A stretch of 40,952 bases of DNA from Candidatus Segatella papionis (lineage in GTDB: Bacteria; Bacteroidota; Bacteroidia; Bacteroidales; Bacteroidaceae). Positions 9,318 to 18,292 of this stretch are shown here, in pieces. Numbering within the stretch: the stretch's first letter is position 1; each line of letters starts with the position of its first letter. The notes under the pieces were generated by a model, which worked only from the letters and a program-made list of their open reading frames with translations, did no database searches and was not told the DNA's origin. The stretch is taken from assembly GCA_002297965.1 (NCBI GenBank), contig DBLF01000119.1:1-40952 (forward strand), given 5' to 3'. The position numbers and the translations under genes are program-made.

Positions 9318-10214
9318 ATGACAAAACAAGATACGATGCCAAAAGTTGCTTTGATGGTGATTTACAATCATCGGTTCGACCAAAACATCCCTTGTGTAGA
9401 GGCTTTGTATAAGGGGAAATTCTCCCACATCTTCCATATCATGCCCTTTTACGATGGCGACAGGGAGAATGTGATTCCCGTATTCGAGTCTTCCTTTTAT
9501 TTCGAGGGTTACGTGGCGCAAGCTTACCAACATGTGAAGCACATGGGATTTACCCATTTCTTCTTTGTGGCTGACGACATGGTGCTGAATCCCATCGTGA
9601 ATGAGAAGAATCTATGGGAAGCCATCGGACTTGAGCAAGATGAATGTTTGCATTCCGGTAGATACGGATGGAACCATCTACAAACCTATGGTTATTGGAA
9701 GTGGACATTCAATGCACTGAAATATCAAGTTCGCCAAAAGGGTGTGGAAGTGGAAAAGATATTGCCTTCGGCTGAGGAGGCTCGCCGTAGGTTCGATTTC
9801 CATCATATTCCATATAGCAAGGTGAAGTTATCCACATTGTTCGGACATGGCTTCAAGCGAAGTTGCTATACTTTGCTGCAGATGCCATTCAGCCGTAGTT
9901 TCAAATATCCTTTGGTGGCAGGCTACAGCGACCTGTTCCTGATACCTGCGGAGATTATGCCCAAGTTTACCACCTATTGCGGTGCTTTTGCCGCCACAAG
10001 ATTGTTTGTAGAGGTGGCGATACCTACGGCATTGGCTTTGGCAGCCGACAAGATTAAGTTCGTATGCGATACCAAGTTAGGATATGGAGCCATTTGGAAG
10101 CAAGACGATACGGCTTGGCTTGACCAAATGAACTATTCGCTGAGCAAGCTACTAGATGAATATCCCAAGGACACCTTGTTCTTGCATCCCATCAAGCTCT
10201 CGAAATGGAAATAA
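9318..10214 (+). CDS. uncharacterised capsule-locus protein
   Basis: I do not recognise this 298-residue protein with certainty. It looks soluble, with no signal peptide or membrane segment. The N-terminal part PKVALMVIYNHRFDQ and a FFFVADDMVLNP segment near residues 81-92 are reminiscent of a GT-A fold with an acidic metal site, so a glycosyltransferase is one possibility. It is rich in aromatic residues (Tyr, Trp, Phe, His), particularly in residues 115-210. It starts 3 nt after the mutase-like gene and is followed by a 55-nt A-rich gap before the split GT4. Its placement implies a role in building the same polysaccharide. No function should be assigned without structure prediction. Confidence 0.55.
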   Translation: MTKQDTMPKVALMVIYNHRFDQNIPCVEALYKGKFSHIFHIMPFYDGDRENVIPVFESSFYFEGYVAQAYQHVKHMGFTHFFFVADDMVLNPIVNEKNLWEAIGLEQDECLHSGRYGWNHLQTYGYWKWTFNALKYQVRQKGVEVEKILPSAEEARRRFDFHHIPYSKVKLSTLFGHGFKRSCYTLLQMPFSRSFKYPLVAGYSDLFLIPAEIMPKFTTYCGAFAATRLFVEVAIPTALALAADKIKFVCDTKLGYGAIWKQDDTAWLDQMNYSLSKLLDEYPKDTLFLHPIKLSKWK

Positions 10215-10269
10215 TGGAAGTTTTTAGCTGAAAAAATTAAATGTTATAGCAAAAAAAAGAAGATGCGTT

Positions 10270-10905
10270 ATGAAGATATTGTTGGTGACTTCGTATTTCG
10301 CTCCAGAAATAGGGGCTGCAGCCTCACGAATGGGTAACTTGGCGGATGGCTTGGCTGCACGTGGTAATGATGTGGAAGTCTTAGCTCCCTTGCCCAATTA
10401 TCCCATGGGTATGGTGTTTGAGAAATATCGAGGGATGAGATATTGCGAAGACAATATCAATGGGCATCGGGTGTTCAGATATAAGACTTACACCACGGTA
10501 AGCAAGAACCCCATGGCGAGAGCCTTGGGAATGATTTCCTTTGCGACTGTGATTTGGTTGTTTGGCAAACGTCGTAAGTTGGTGAAGAGTTATGATTTGG
10601 TGATTGTACAGAGTCCCCCTTTACCAGTGGCATACAGTGCCATCAAGCTATTCAAAGGACTTTTTCGCAAAAAAGTCATATTGAATGTTTCCGACCTTTG
10701 GCCCTTGTCGGCGGTAGAGCTTGGCGTTATGAAAAAAGGTAGTGTATCTTATCGGATTTTTGCTTATATGGAGCGCTCCGTTTACCACCATGCCGATGCC
10801 ATGATGGGACAGTCGGAAGAAATTTTGGAGCATATCAAGGAGTTTGAGCCGAAGAAAGAGTATTTTTTGTATAGGAACTTGAAACCTGAAGAAGGAAAGA
10901 AATAA
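10270..10905 (+). CDS. N-terminal half of a split GT4 glycosyltransferase (WcaI/WbuB-like)
   Basis: This 211-residue product is the acceptor-binding half of a group 1 glycosyltransferase. It contains KILLVTSYFAPEIGAAASR (residues 2-20), LAPLPNYPMG (about 39-48) and VSDLWPLSAVELG (about 141-153), a set of motifs found in WcaI/WbuB-type transferases of about 390-400 residues. The nucleotide-sugar-binding half is encoded by the next reading frame, shifted by one base. The two products together total 393 residues, the length of an intact enzyme. Removing one A from the A-rich run just before the TAA at 10903-10905 would fuse the halves without a gap. So this is a frameshifted gene, a site of programmed frameshifting, or a real two-subunit enzyme; I think a recent one-base insertion is most likely. 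Confidence 0.8.
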   Translation: MKILLVTSYFAPEIGAAASRMGNLADGLAARGNDVEVLAPLPNYPMGMVFEKYRGMRYCEDNINGHRVFRYKTYTTVSKNPMARALGMISFATVIWLFGKRRKLVKSYDLVIVQSPPLPVAYSAIKLFKGLFRKKVILNVSDLWPLSAVELGVMKKGSVSYRIFAYMERSVYHHADAMMGQSEEILEHIKEFEPKKEYFLYRNLKPEEGKK

Positions 10906-10912
10906 AGGAAAA

Positions 10913-11461
10913 ATGGTAAAGATTGTTTATGCAGGATTGTTAGGAGTAGCACAAGATATGAAGTCGCTCATCCAAAATATCAATTTCAGGGAGTTGGGAG
11001 CCGAACTTCATATTTTTGGGGGTGGCAACCAAAAGGAAGACATCAAGAAGTATATCGCAGAACATCCCGATTGCGAGATTTTCTTCCATGGGTATATTGA
11101 GCCAAGTCAACTGAAAGCTGAACTCCAGAAATATGATGTGGCTTTGATTCCTCTTACCACAAATATCAAGGGGGCTGTGCCTTCCAAGATTTTCGATATG
11201 TTGCCATTGGGACTGCCAATTTTGTTCAGTGGAAGCGGTGAAGGAGCGACTATCGTTGAAAGATATCAATTGGGCTTCGTTTCCAACCCCGATGATATGA
11301 ATGGGCTGAAAGATAACATCAAGCGTTTTTCGAAGCTCTCGCTACAAGAAAGACAACTTATGGGAGAGCGTGAGAAAAAGGTAGCTTATGAATACTTTAA
11401 CTTTGAGAAGCAGATGGAAAAATTCCATCAATTCATAAACAAACAGGCGAAATATAGATGA
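10913..11461 (+). CDS. C-terminal half of the split GT4 glycosyltransferase
   Basis: This 182-residue product is the donor-binding Rossmann domain of the same GT4 enzyme. It begins VKIVYAGLLGVAQD and carries the IPLTTNIKGAVPSKIFDML segment (about residues 81-99) that holds the nucleotide-sugar contacts. It has its own plausible ribosome site (AAGGA about 5 nt before ATG 10913), so it may be made as a separate chain. Alone it lacks the acceptor domain, and activity would require pairing with the upstream half. Its stop overlaps the ATG of the following sugar-phosphate transferase (ATGA), so translational coupling downstream is kept. The lack of decay in either half argues that the break is recent or tolerated. 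Confidence 0.8.
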   Translation: MVKIVYAGLLGVAQDMKSLIQNINFRELGAELHIFGGGNQKEDIKKYIAEHPDCEIFFHGYIEPSQLKAELQKYDVALIPLTTNIKGAVPSKIFDMLPLGLPILFSGSGEGATIVERYQLGFVSNPDDMNGLKDNIKRFSKLSLQERQLMGEREKKVAYEYFNFEKQMEKFHQFINKQAKYR

Positions 11462-12036
11462 AGAGATGTTTTGATATATTGGTAGCATTCCTTGCCTTGG
11501 TCGTTTTCTCTCCATTGTTCTTGGCTTGTTACATAGCCATTCGGCGAGAAGATGGCATGCCCGTCATCTACAAGCAGGAACGAATAGGATTGCATGGCAA
11601 GCCTTTCTTCATCTATAAGTTTCGTAGTATGCGGATTGATGCGGAGAAGGATGGACCGCAGTTGCTATTGGAAGGTAAAATGGAAGACCCAAGACTCACA
11701 AAGACTGGCAAATTCTTACGAGAACATCATCTTGACGAACTTCCTCAACTATGGAATGTACTTGTGGGCGACATGAGCTTTGTGGGGTATCGCCCGGAAC
11801 GAAAGTATTATATTGACCAAATCATAGAGTATAATCCTCGGTATGTAGAGCTGTATCGCATTCGCCCTGGGGTGACATCGTTTGCTACAATATACAATGG
11901 ATATACCGATACGATGGAAAAAATGCTCAGACGCTTGGACTTGGATTTGTATTATTTGGAGCATCAGTCTATGTGGTTTGATGTAAAGGTACTCTTCAAG
12001 ACCTTTACGAATATCGTGGGAGGAAAGAAATTTTAG
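11458..12036 (+). CDS. initiating sugar-phosphate transferase (polyprenyl-phosphate PGT)
   Basis: This 192-residue enzyme is a short (monotopic) bacterial sugar transferase, PF02397. One N-terminal hydrophobic helix (about residues 5-29) is followed by the family motifs: KQERIGLHGKPF (about 40-51), KFRSMR (about 55-60), the HLDELPQLWNVLVGDMS segment (about 91-107) with the catalytic Asp-Glu pair, and YRPER. Such enzymes load the first sugar-1-phosphate onto undecaprenyl phosphate at the inner face of the inner membrane, which starts repeat-unit synthesis. Length matches the small catalytic-core type, without the extra membrane domain of WcaJ/WbaP. ATGA overlap with the split GT4 fixes the start. 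The sugar is not predictable; a HexNAc is common in this phylum. Confidence 0.92.
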   Translation: MKRCFDILVAFLALVVFSPLFLACYIAIRREDGMPVIYKQERIGLHGKPFFIYKFRSMRIDAEKDGPQLLLEGKMEDPRLTKTGKFLREHHLDELPQLWNVLVGDMSFVGYRPERKYYIDQIIEYNPRYVELYRIRPGVTSFATIYNGYTDTMEKMLRRLDLDLYYLEHQSMWFDVKVLFKTFTNIVGGKKF

Positions 12037-12099
12037 CAAATGATATATATATAGAAAATAGGTATTGAGAGTTTTAAGAACGGAGATAGGAGATAATTA

Positions 12100-13335
12100 A
12101 TGATGAGAATGAAAGTAAATGTGATAGGTCTGGGATATATAGGTCTGCCGACAGCATTGATGCTTGCATCGCATGGCATCGAGGTGGTCGGTACTGATTA
12201 TAATCAGGACAAGGTGACTGAATTGTTGGCGGGAAAAGTGACTTTCAAGGAGCAAGGACTGGATGAACTTTTTTCCAAAGCCTTGGAAGGAGGCATACAA
12301 TTCACCACACGGTATCAGAATGCTGATACTTATATCATATCAGTTCCTACACCCTACGACAAAATATCGAAGAAGATAGATGTGAGCTATGTGGTGAATG
12401 CTGTAAGCGAAGTGTTGAACGTCTGCAGGAATGAAGCTGTCATCGTGATTGAGTCAACCATCAGCCCAGGCACCATCGACAAAACAGTGCGCCCATTGGT
12501 CAATGAAACCAAGAATACTATGGGCAAGCAAGTACATCTGGTGCATGCCCCAGAGCGAATTATCCCAGGTAATATGGTATATGAACTGGTGCATAACAAC
12601 AGAACCATTGGCGCCGACGAGCCAGAGATAGGAGAAAAAATCAAGCAGTTGTATGCTTCCTTTTGTCTAGGAAACATTGTGCTGACAGACATTCGTACAG
12701 CGGAGATGACCAAGGTGGTGGAAAATACATTTCGAGCCATCAACATCGCCTTTGCCAACGAACTATCCCGCATTTGTCGTTACGACCAGATGGACGTGCA
12801 TGAGATTATCCGTATCTGCAATATGCATCCTCGTGTCAATATTATGAATCCAGGTCCGGGTGTAGGTGGTCATTGCATCTCTGTTGATCCGTGGTTTTTG
12901 GTTGGCGACTATCCACAGCTTGCCAATATGATAGGGGCAAGTATGAAGGTGAACGAATCTCAGCCAGATTTCGTGTTGAATCGCATTAGCGAAATTATGA
13001 AAGAAAACCATATCAAGAGCAGTGAGAAGGTAGGATTGTATGGTATCACATACAAGGAAAATGTTGATGACTATCGCGATTCGCCAACTTTGCAATTACT
13101 GGAATCGCAGAGACGACATCTTTCTGCTCCCTTGAAATGCTATGACCCATTCTTGGAACATTGTCATGTAGTGGAGAGCCAAATGTCTGATTTCTCAGAA
13201 TTTCTGGAATCGGTAGATATGGTGGTCATCATGGTGAAACACGAGCACCTTCAGAAACAATGGGATAAATTGAAGGGGAAGGTCATCCTCGACTGCCACA
13301 ATATTTGTCCACTGCCCAATGTTTATCGTCTTTAA
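12100..13335 (+). CDS. wecC: UDP-N-acetyl-D-mannosamine dehydrogenase
   Basis: This 411-residue protein belongs to the UDP-glucose/GDP-mannose dehydrogenase superfamily. The NAD-binding NVIGLGYIGLP motif lies at about residues 7-17, ESTISPGT at about 127-134, and the catalytic Cys at about 259 in GPGVGGHCISVDPW. Oxidation of UDP-ManNAc to UDP-ManNAcA by two NAD-dependent steps is the inferred reaction. The pairing with WecB directly downstream is what distinguishes it from a UDP-glucose dehydrogenase. The start at 12100 has a good AGGAG at 12088-12092, 7 nt upstream; ATGs at 12103 and 12109 are alternatives. A 63-nt gap separates it from the transferase. Confidence 0.9.
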   Translation: MMRMKVNVIGLGYIGLPTALMLASHGIEVVGTDYNQDKVTELLAGKVTFKEQGLDELFSKALEGGIQFTTRYQNADTYIISVPTPYDKISKKIDVSYVVNAVSEVLNVCRNEAVIVIESTISPGTIDKTVRPLVNETKNTMGKQVHLVHAPERIIPGNMVYELVHNNRTIGADEPEIGEKIKQLYASFCLGNIVLTDIRTAEMTKVVENTFRAINIAFANELSRICRYDQMDVHEIIRICNMHPRVNIMNPGPGVGGHCISVDPWFLVGDYPQLANMIGASMKVNESQPDFVLNRISEIMKENHIKSSEKVGLYGITYKENVDDYRDSPTLQLLESQRRHLSAPLKCYDPFLEHCHVVESQMSDFSEFLESVDMVVIMVKHEHLQKQWDKLKGKVILDCHNICPLPNVYRL

Positions 13336-13362
13336 TCACCCCAAGAAACTAACAGATAGCCT

Positions 13363-14472
13363 ATGAAAAAAATCATGCTCATATTCGGCACACGGCCTGA
13401 GGCCATCAAAATGGCTCCTTTAGTAAAAGCCTTTCAGGCAGACAAGGAGCATTTCGAGACCATCGTGTGTGTTACCGGACAACATCGAGAGATGCTCGAC
13501 CAAGTCTTGGAAATCTTCCACATCACTCCCCAATATGATTTAAATATTATGAAGAAAGGGCAAGATCTCTATGATGTCACAGCCCGTGTACTCCTGAAGA
13601 TGCGGGACGTATTGCAACAAGAGAGACCAGATGCGGTGCTTGTACATGGGGATACCACAACCTCGACGGCAGCAGCTTTAGCGGCTTTTTACCAGCAAAT
13701 ACCTGTGGGACATGTGGAGGCAGGGCTTCGCACACACAACATCTACGAGCCTTGGCCTGAAGAACTGAATAGGCAACTGACAGCACGTATGGCTACCTGG
13801 CATTTCACACCAACAAAACTTGGCAAGGAAAACTTGTTGGCGGAGGGTATCGATGAAAACAAAATCTTTATCACTGGCAACACGGTGATAGATGCGCTTC
13901 AGCTGATAACAAAAAAGCTGAATACCTCCTCCAACAACGTATCAGACAGACGACTCGTGCTCATTACGGGGCATCGACGTGAGAATTTCGGCGATGGCTT
14001 TCTGCATGTTTGTCGAGCCATCAAGACGTTGGTAGAGAAATATCCCCATGTGGATTTTGTCTATCCTGTGCATCCGAACCCAAATGTAAGAAAAGCCATT
14101 GTTGAGGTATTTGGGGAGAATTGCTTCTCTACAGAAGAAAAACAGAACAATCTTCGCTTTATAGCGCCGCTCGACTACGTGGATTTCGTGAGAATGATGT
14201 CTAAATCTACCATCGTGCTCACCGACAGCGGAGGCATACAGGAAGAGGCACCAGGACTGGGTAAACCCGTCTTGGTGATGAGAGATACCACCGAGCGACC
14301 AGAGGCATTGGCGGCTGGCACAGTGAAGTTGGTGGGAACCAACTACGACAAGATTGTGGGCGAGGTGTCTCGACTGCTCGACGATGATTCTTATTATCAG
14401 CAAATGAGCAAGGCGGTAAACCCTTACGGCGACGGACACGCTTGCGAACGAATATTGAATGTATTGAAATAA
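13363..14472 (+). CDS. wecB: UDP-N-acetylglucosamine 2-epimerase (non-hydrolysing)
   Basis: This 369-residue enzyme converts UDP-GlcNAc to UDP-ManNAc, the substrate of the dehydrogenase encoded just upstream. The family signatures are all present: IFGTRPEAIKMAPL at about residues 7-20, HGDTTTS (about 94-100), GHVEAGLRT (about 114-122), ITGHRRENFG (about 200-209) and TDSGGIQEEAPGLGKP (about 285-300). Length is standard for WecB/MnaA. Together with WecC it would supply UDP-ManNAcA, so the capsule probably contains this acidic sugar. This is the last gene of the polysaccharide block. A 61-nt gap without a convincing terminator follows, so read-through into the outer-membrane genes is possible. 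Confidence 0.94.
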   Translation: MKKIMLIFGTRPEAIKMAPLVKAFQADKEHFETIVCVTGQHREMLDQVLEIFHITPQYDLNIMKKGQDLYDVTARVLLKMRDVLQQERPDAVLVHGDTTTSTAAALAAFYQQIPVGHVEAGLRTHNIYEPWPEELNRQLTARMATWHFTPTKLGKENLLAEGIDENKIFITGNTVIDALQLITKKLNTSSNNVSDRRLVLITGHRRENFGDGFLHVCRAIKTLVEKYPHVDFVYPVHPNPNVRKAIVEVFGENCFSTEEKQNNLRFIAPLDYVDFVRMMSKSTIVLTDSGGIQEEAPGLGKPVLVMRDTTERPEALAAGTVKLVGTNYDKIVGEVSRLLDDDSYYQQMSKAVNPYGDGHACERILNVLK

Positions 14473-14533
14473 AAGACAAGGTACCCACCTTAAGAGTCTA
14501 TACCCAGGAAAACACATTAAAAAAAGAATATTC

Positions 14534-16216
14534 ATGAAGAATTTGATAACGATATTAGCACTTTGTGGGGGCACCCTGAGCATACAGGCAAGTGGATTCG
14601 AAAAGACAGATAGTCTTTGGAATGTAGATCCTGTGTATGTGCAACTCTTCGGTGGCGTCAACAAGTCGGCAAACGAAAATTTGCCTTTCTCTGAATTTTC
14701 CTCCTATCCGCTCTCAATGGGATTCTTCGTGGGCATAGGTAAGGAATTCTCACCCTTATGGGGATGGCGCATAGCCTTGAGGTACAATCACAACAAGAGC
14801 CGAAATGTAGAGAAATGTGAGAGTCAGGACACTTGGGGATGGAACAACTTAGGCCTCTTTGGCGACCTCACATTCGATATTACAGATGCCTTGACCTCGA
14901 AGGTAAGGCATCTGGCAAGACCATTCAATCTGAAAGCCTTCGTGGGTGTAGGCGCAGCCTATACCTTCGGTTTCGACGAGGTGCCACTGTCTTACACCGA
15001 GGCATACTCCCGCAAGAGCCAACTGTTGCCAGCGGCACGCATCGGTCTGACAGCCACCTATCGTGTGGCAGAACATTGGAGAGTGGGCGCGGAATTGAGC
15101 CAAACAGTTTTCACCGACGCATTCAATGGCGTGAAGGCTGGCATCCCATTTGACACCCGAACCAATCTGAAACTGGGTGTATCTTATGTATTCGGCAAGA
15201 ACAAGAAGGTTCTCACGCCAGAGAAACCCATTGTGATGAGCAATCGTCTGAGAACCACCCCTGCCCTGCCGTTCCGTATGCCAGACACAGAGAGTACCAA
15301 GAAGAGAAGCGTAGCTGGATGTGCCTTCCTCGACTTTCCTGTCAACGAGACCGTCATCTATCCGCAATATCGACGCAATCCACAGGAACTACGCCGCATT
15401 TGTTCCACTATCGACAGTGCACTCTTCGACAAGAGCATCCAGGTAACTCATATCACGCTGCACGGTTACGCATCACCAGAGAGTCCATACGCTAACAACA
15501 CCCGATTGGCCAAAGGACGCACCGCCTCGTTGATGGAGTATTTGCGCAAGCGCTATCACTTGTCGGTTTCCTTGTTCCATACTGAGTTTACTCCAGAGGA
15601 CTGGGAGAATCTACGCAACTTCATCGCCGACGGCAATCGCCGCCGAGTGAAGGGCGACATCTGGTATGAGAACGCCAATATACTGGAGACCCCAGAGATA
15701 CCTGCTGAGGTTTCTAAATATCGCGACGAAATGCTGAAGATCATCGACCAAGACATCGATCCCGACGTAAAAGAACAACAACTCAAGCTCGTTGGGAGTG
15801 GCGAACCTTACAAGTGGCTCCTACAGCATGTTTATCCTGGCTTGCGACATACCGACTATGTGGTGGAGTATGTGGTGCGCAGCTATCCTGTTAGCAAGAG
15901 CCGTAAGCTCATCTATACCCATCCTGAGGCACTGAGCTTGAAAGAAATGTATATGGTAGCTCAAAGTTATGAGAAGGGCACCGACGACTGGTTGGATGCC
16001 CTCATGATAGCCGCCAAGCAGTATCCTTCCAATCCTACTGCCAATCTCAATGCCGCCTGTGCCTGTGTAGAGATGAAACGTATCTCGGATGCCAAGCGAT
16101 TCTTGGCGAATGCTGGCAATTCCAAGCAGGCTCTCTATCTGGCTGATGTCATCAAGGCGATGGAGGGCAAATGCCAATGGAAGATGGAAAACGGAAAAGT
16201 AGTGGTAATTAACTAA
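14534..16216 (+). CDS. OmpA-like outer-membrane protein with TPR-like tail
   Basis: This 560-residue protein has a signal peptide (about residues 1-20, cleavage near QASG). An aromatic-rich beta-barrel-like region follows at about 30-230 (alternating strands such as YVQLFGGVNK, LKAFVGVGAAYTFGF, LKLGVSYVFGK). Next is an OmpA-type region at about 255-410 with the peptidoglycan-side pattern HGYASPE...NTRLAKGRTASL. The C-terminus (about 470-550) looks like TPR-type helices (MYMVAQSY, LNAACACVEM). The likely location is the outer membrane with the C-terminal part in the periplasm. The OmpA domain is stretched by about 60 residues compared with a normal one. It is only 25 nt ahead of two LruC lipoproteins, so the three probably form one surface assembly; related Bacteroidetes barrel/OmpA proteins occur with fimbrial genes. 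Function is not proven. Confidence 0.75.
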   Translation: MKNLITILALCGGTLSIQASGFEKTDSLWNVDPVYVQLFGGVNKSANENLPFSEFSSYPLSMGFFVGIGKEFSPLWGWRIALRYNHNKSRNVEKCESQDTWGWNNLGLFGDLTFDITDALTSKVRHLARPFNLKAFVGVGAAYTFGFDEVPLSYTEAYSRKSQLLPAARIGLTATYRVAEHWRVGAELSQTVFTDAFNGVKAGIPFDTRTNLKLGVSYVFGKNKKVLTPEKPIVMSNRLRTTPALPFRMPDTESTKKRSVAGCAFLDFPVNETVIYPQYRRNPQELRRICSTIDSALFDKSIQVTHITLHGYASPESPYANNTRLAKGRTASLMEYLRKRYHLSVSLFHTEFTPEDWENLRNFIADGNRRRVKGDIWYENANILETPEIPAEVSKYRDEMLKIIDQDIDPDVKEQQLKLVGSGEPYKWLLQHVYPGLRHTDYVVEYVVRSYPVSKSRKLIYTHPEALSLKEMYMVAQSYEKGTDDWLDALMIAAKQYPSNPTANLNAACACVEMKRISDAKRFLANAGNSKQALYLADVIKAMEGKCQWKMENGKVVVIN

Positions 16217-16241
16217 AAGAGATGGCAGATAATAAGTAATT

Positions 16242-18215
16242 ATGATTATGCAGAAAAGATATATTGTTTTTTGTGACATATTGGTAGCCTTGGTGACCGT
16301 AGCAACTGGTGTTACGTCTTGCTCTGGCGAGGCTCTCACTGAGGCTGAGCGTAACAACGCTGCTTTCCAAAAGGCGTTAGGTGGCGAGGTAAGTCCGATG
16401 CAATGGTGGCGCACGGCAGTCACCATCAAGGTAAATGTGGAGACAAACGCCCCCGTCAAGCTCTGGCTGATGTCCGACGAGGATAAGGGAACACTCTTTG
16501 ACTATCGGGAGATAGCCGCCAGCTCGATGGTCGATATGACGGCTCCACAGGGACAGGGCAATACGCTCTATCTAGTGTCCGTATGCAAACGAAAGAAGAA
16601 AATCACTTCCATCTCCCTAAACGGAAGAACAGAGGAGACCGTAACCCTGAGTACGCAGGACAATGATACCAAGAGTAGGAAGAGTCAAGCTGAAAACGTC
16701 ACAACGATAGCATCCCATAAAGCCAAGGATGGAGAAAATAAAGTCCAGGCGAATGGCGTAGAGGGCGATGCCAGAGACGTAGCCGCCTCGCTATATGGCT
16801 CTAGCGTAAACGGTGACGCAGAATACAACCAGCTGACTGAGAAACAAAAGAAGGAAGGTCTCGACCTATTGACCAATTACTACCAAGAGTATGTAAATGC
16901 CAAGGACCTCGGTCTCAACACCGACTACGAGTTGGAGTCGAAGGGAGATTTCCGCATCACTTGGTTTGCGGGCAACTGTATGTCATCTACCCCCCACATC
17001 CTGGGTTATTATTATCATACGCCAGGCACTTACGACGACATCCAATACGTGGATCTCTCGGAGACGGAGATATACGATTACATCGACGGCAAGGCCAAGG
17101 TGCAATACCAGATCAACGAGGCTGCTGCGCAGCAATATGGATTGGAGACCAATCATTGGTACGATGCCAACTTCGACATGAAGGATACCTTCGATGACAA
17201 CGACCCTTATCTGAGCAGCCGAAAGGGAGACGATGCCTACAGCACAATTTCCGTCTTCCATCGTTATGGCAGAAACATCAGTGCCATTCGTGGTGTTTCT
17301 TTCGTCGTGAAGGCTCCAGCTGGCAAGCATGTGGGATTTTACGATAGAGTGGAGGAAGTGGAAGCCCCAGAGCAATACGACCGTTTTGTGAAATTGGGCA
17401 TCCAGCCCTATACATCCAGAGGCAAATACAAGATGATGAACTTTTCGTGCGAGGCGATGAACATGACTAGGAATGGCTCCCACAGAAGCTGCATCGTGCC
17501 TACCGAGAACTCTTACTGGCTGGGCATGGAAAACACTTACGACGGTGGAGACCTCGATTGTAACGATGTAATCTTCGAGGTGAGTTCCCCGTTGGACATC
17601 TATCGTCCTACCATCGTGGAGCCAGACTTGGCACCATTTGGCGAATACGATGACAAAATGCCTTGGACCATCGCCTATGAGGATGTGTATCGTGATGCCG
17701 ACTACGACTTCAACGATGCCGTCATCAAGGTAGTGCCCGACTATGAGAATGAGAAATGCTGCGTAACGGTGATGGCGGCAGGAAGCAAGCAACGTATGTA
17801 CTTGCACTACGACGGTCCTGACGGTGACCAAAACCTCGGCGAAATCCATGAACTGCTGGGTGGTAGCACCGACACAGAAATCAACACCAAGACTTCGATG
17901 GCGCAGACAGCCTTCGTCAATATCGACTGCGTACGCTGGCCCAAAGGGTACAACATGGCTGATGATGCCAAGCGATTCTACATAGAAGTAAAGCGAGGCT
18001 CCTGCTCCGACTGTAGCGACGTCATCACTCTGCCACAGGAAGCGGGCGAAACCCCAGAGGCTCTGCTCATCGCAGGCGAATGGAAATGGCCTAAGGAGGG
18101 CGTTAACGTCATGACAACCTACGACACCTTCAGCAGTTGGTGCAAGGACATTACCAAGATGGCATACTGGAATTGGTATTCCTATCCGAAATCGAACACA
18201 TACGTAAACTATTAG
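16242..18215 (+). CDS. LruC-domain surface lipoprotein, copy 1
   Basis: This 657-residue lipoprotein has a signal sequence ending in a lipobox with Cys at residue 27 (GVTSC). The N-terminal 300 residues are unrecognised. A DUF4114-like acidic motif GGDLDCNDVIFEV lies at about 436-448. It is followed by an LruC (DUF4842)-type region beginning PWTIAYEDVYRDADYDFNDAVIKV at about 473. The repeated D-x-D-x-NDxxI pattern is typical of Ca-binding-like loops in these domains. The C-terminus carries KWPKEG and YWNWYSYPKS, which are also present in the downstream paralog. It is probably exported and lipid-anchored at the cell surface, next to an OmpA-like partner. ATG 16248 is an alternative start. Function (adhesin, fimbria-like or matrix protein) is unknown. 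Confidence 0.78.
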   Translation: MIMQKRYIVFCDILVALVTVATGVTSCSGEALTEAERNNAAFQKALGGEVSPMQWWRTAVTIKVNVETNAPVKLWLMSDEDKGTLFDYREIAASSMVDMTAPQGQGNTLYLVSVCKRKKKITSISLNGRTEETVTLSTQDNDTKSRKSQAENVTTIASHKAKDGENKVQANGVEGDARDVAASLYGSSVNGDAEYNQLTEKQKKEGLDLLTNYYQEYVNAKDLGLNTDYELESKGDFRITWFAGNCMSSTPHILGYYYHTPGTYDDIQYVDLSETEIYDYIDGKAKVQYQINEAAAQQYGLETNHWYDANFDMKDTFDDNDPYLSSRKGDDAYSTISVFHRYGRNISAIRGVSFVVKAPAGKHVGFYDRVEEVEAPEQYDRFVKLGIQPYTSRGKYKMMNFSCEAMNMTRNGSHRSCIVPTENSYWLGMENTYDGGDLDCNDVIFEVSSPLDIYRPTIVEPDLAPFGEYDDKMPWTIAYEDVYRDADYDFNDAVIKVVPDYENEKCCVTVMAAGSKQRMYLHYDGPDGDQNLGEIHELLGGSTDTEINTKTSMAQTAFVNIDCVRWPKGYNMADDAKRFYIEVKRGSCSDCSDVITLPQEAGETPEALLIAGEWKWPKEGVNVMTTYDTFSSWCKDITKMAYWNWYSYPKSNTYVNY

Positions 18216-18292
18216 TTATATCTATCCCTATAGGATGGTTATGAAACTTGAGATATAAAATAAGAAATACTCACAATTTAAACTAGACGAAT

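Noticed and set aside
14480..14493. Hairpin AAGGT..ACCTT after wecB as terminator
   Set aside because: The stem is only 5 bp and no T run follows.
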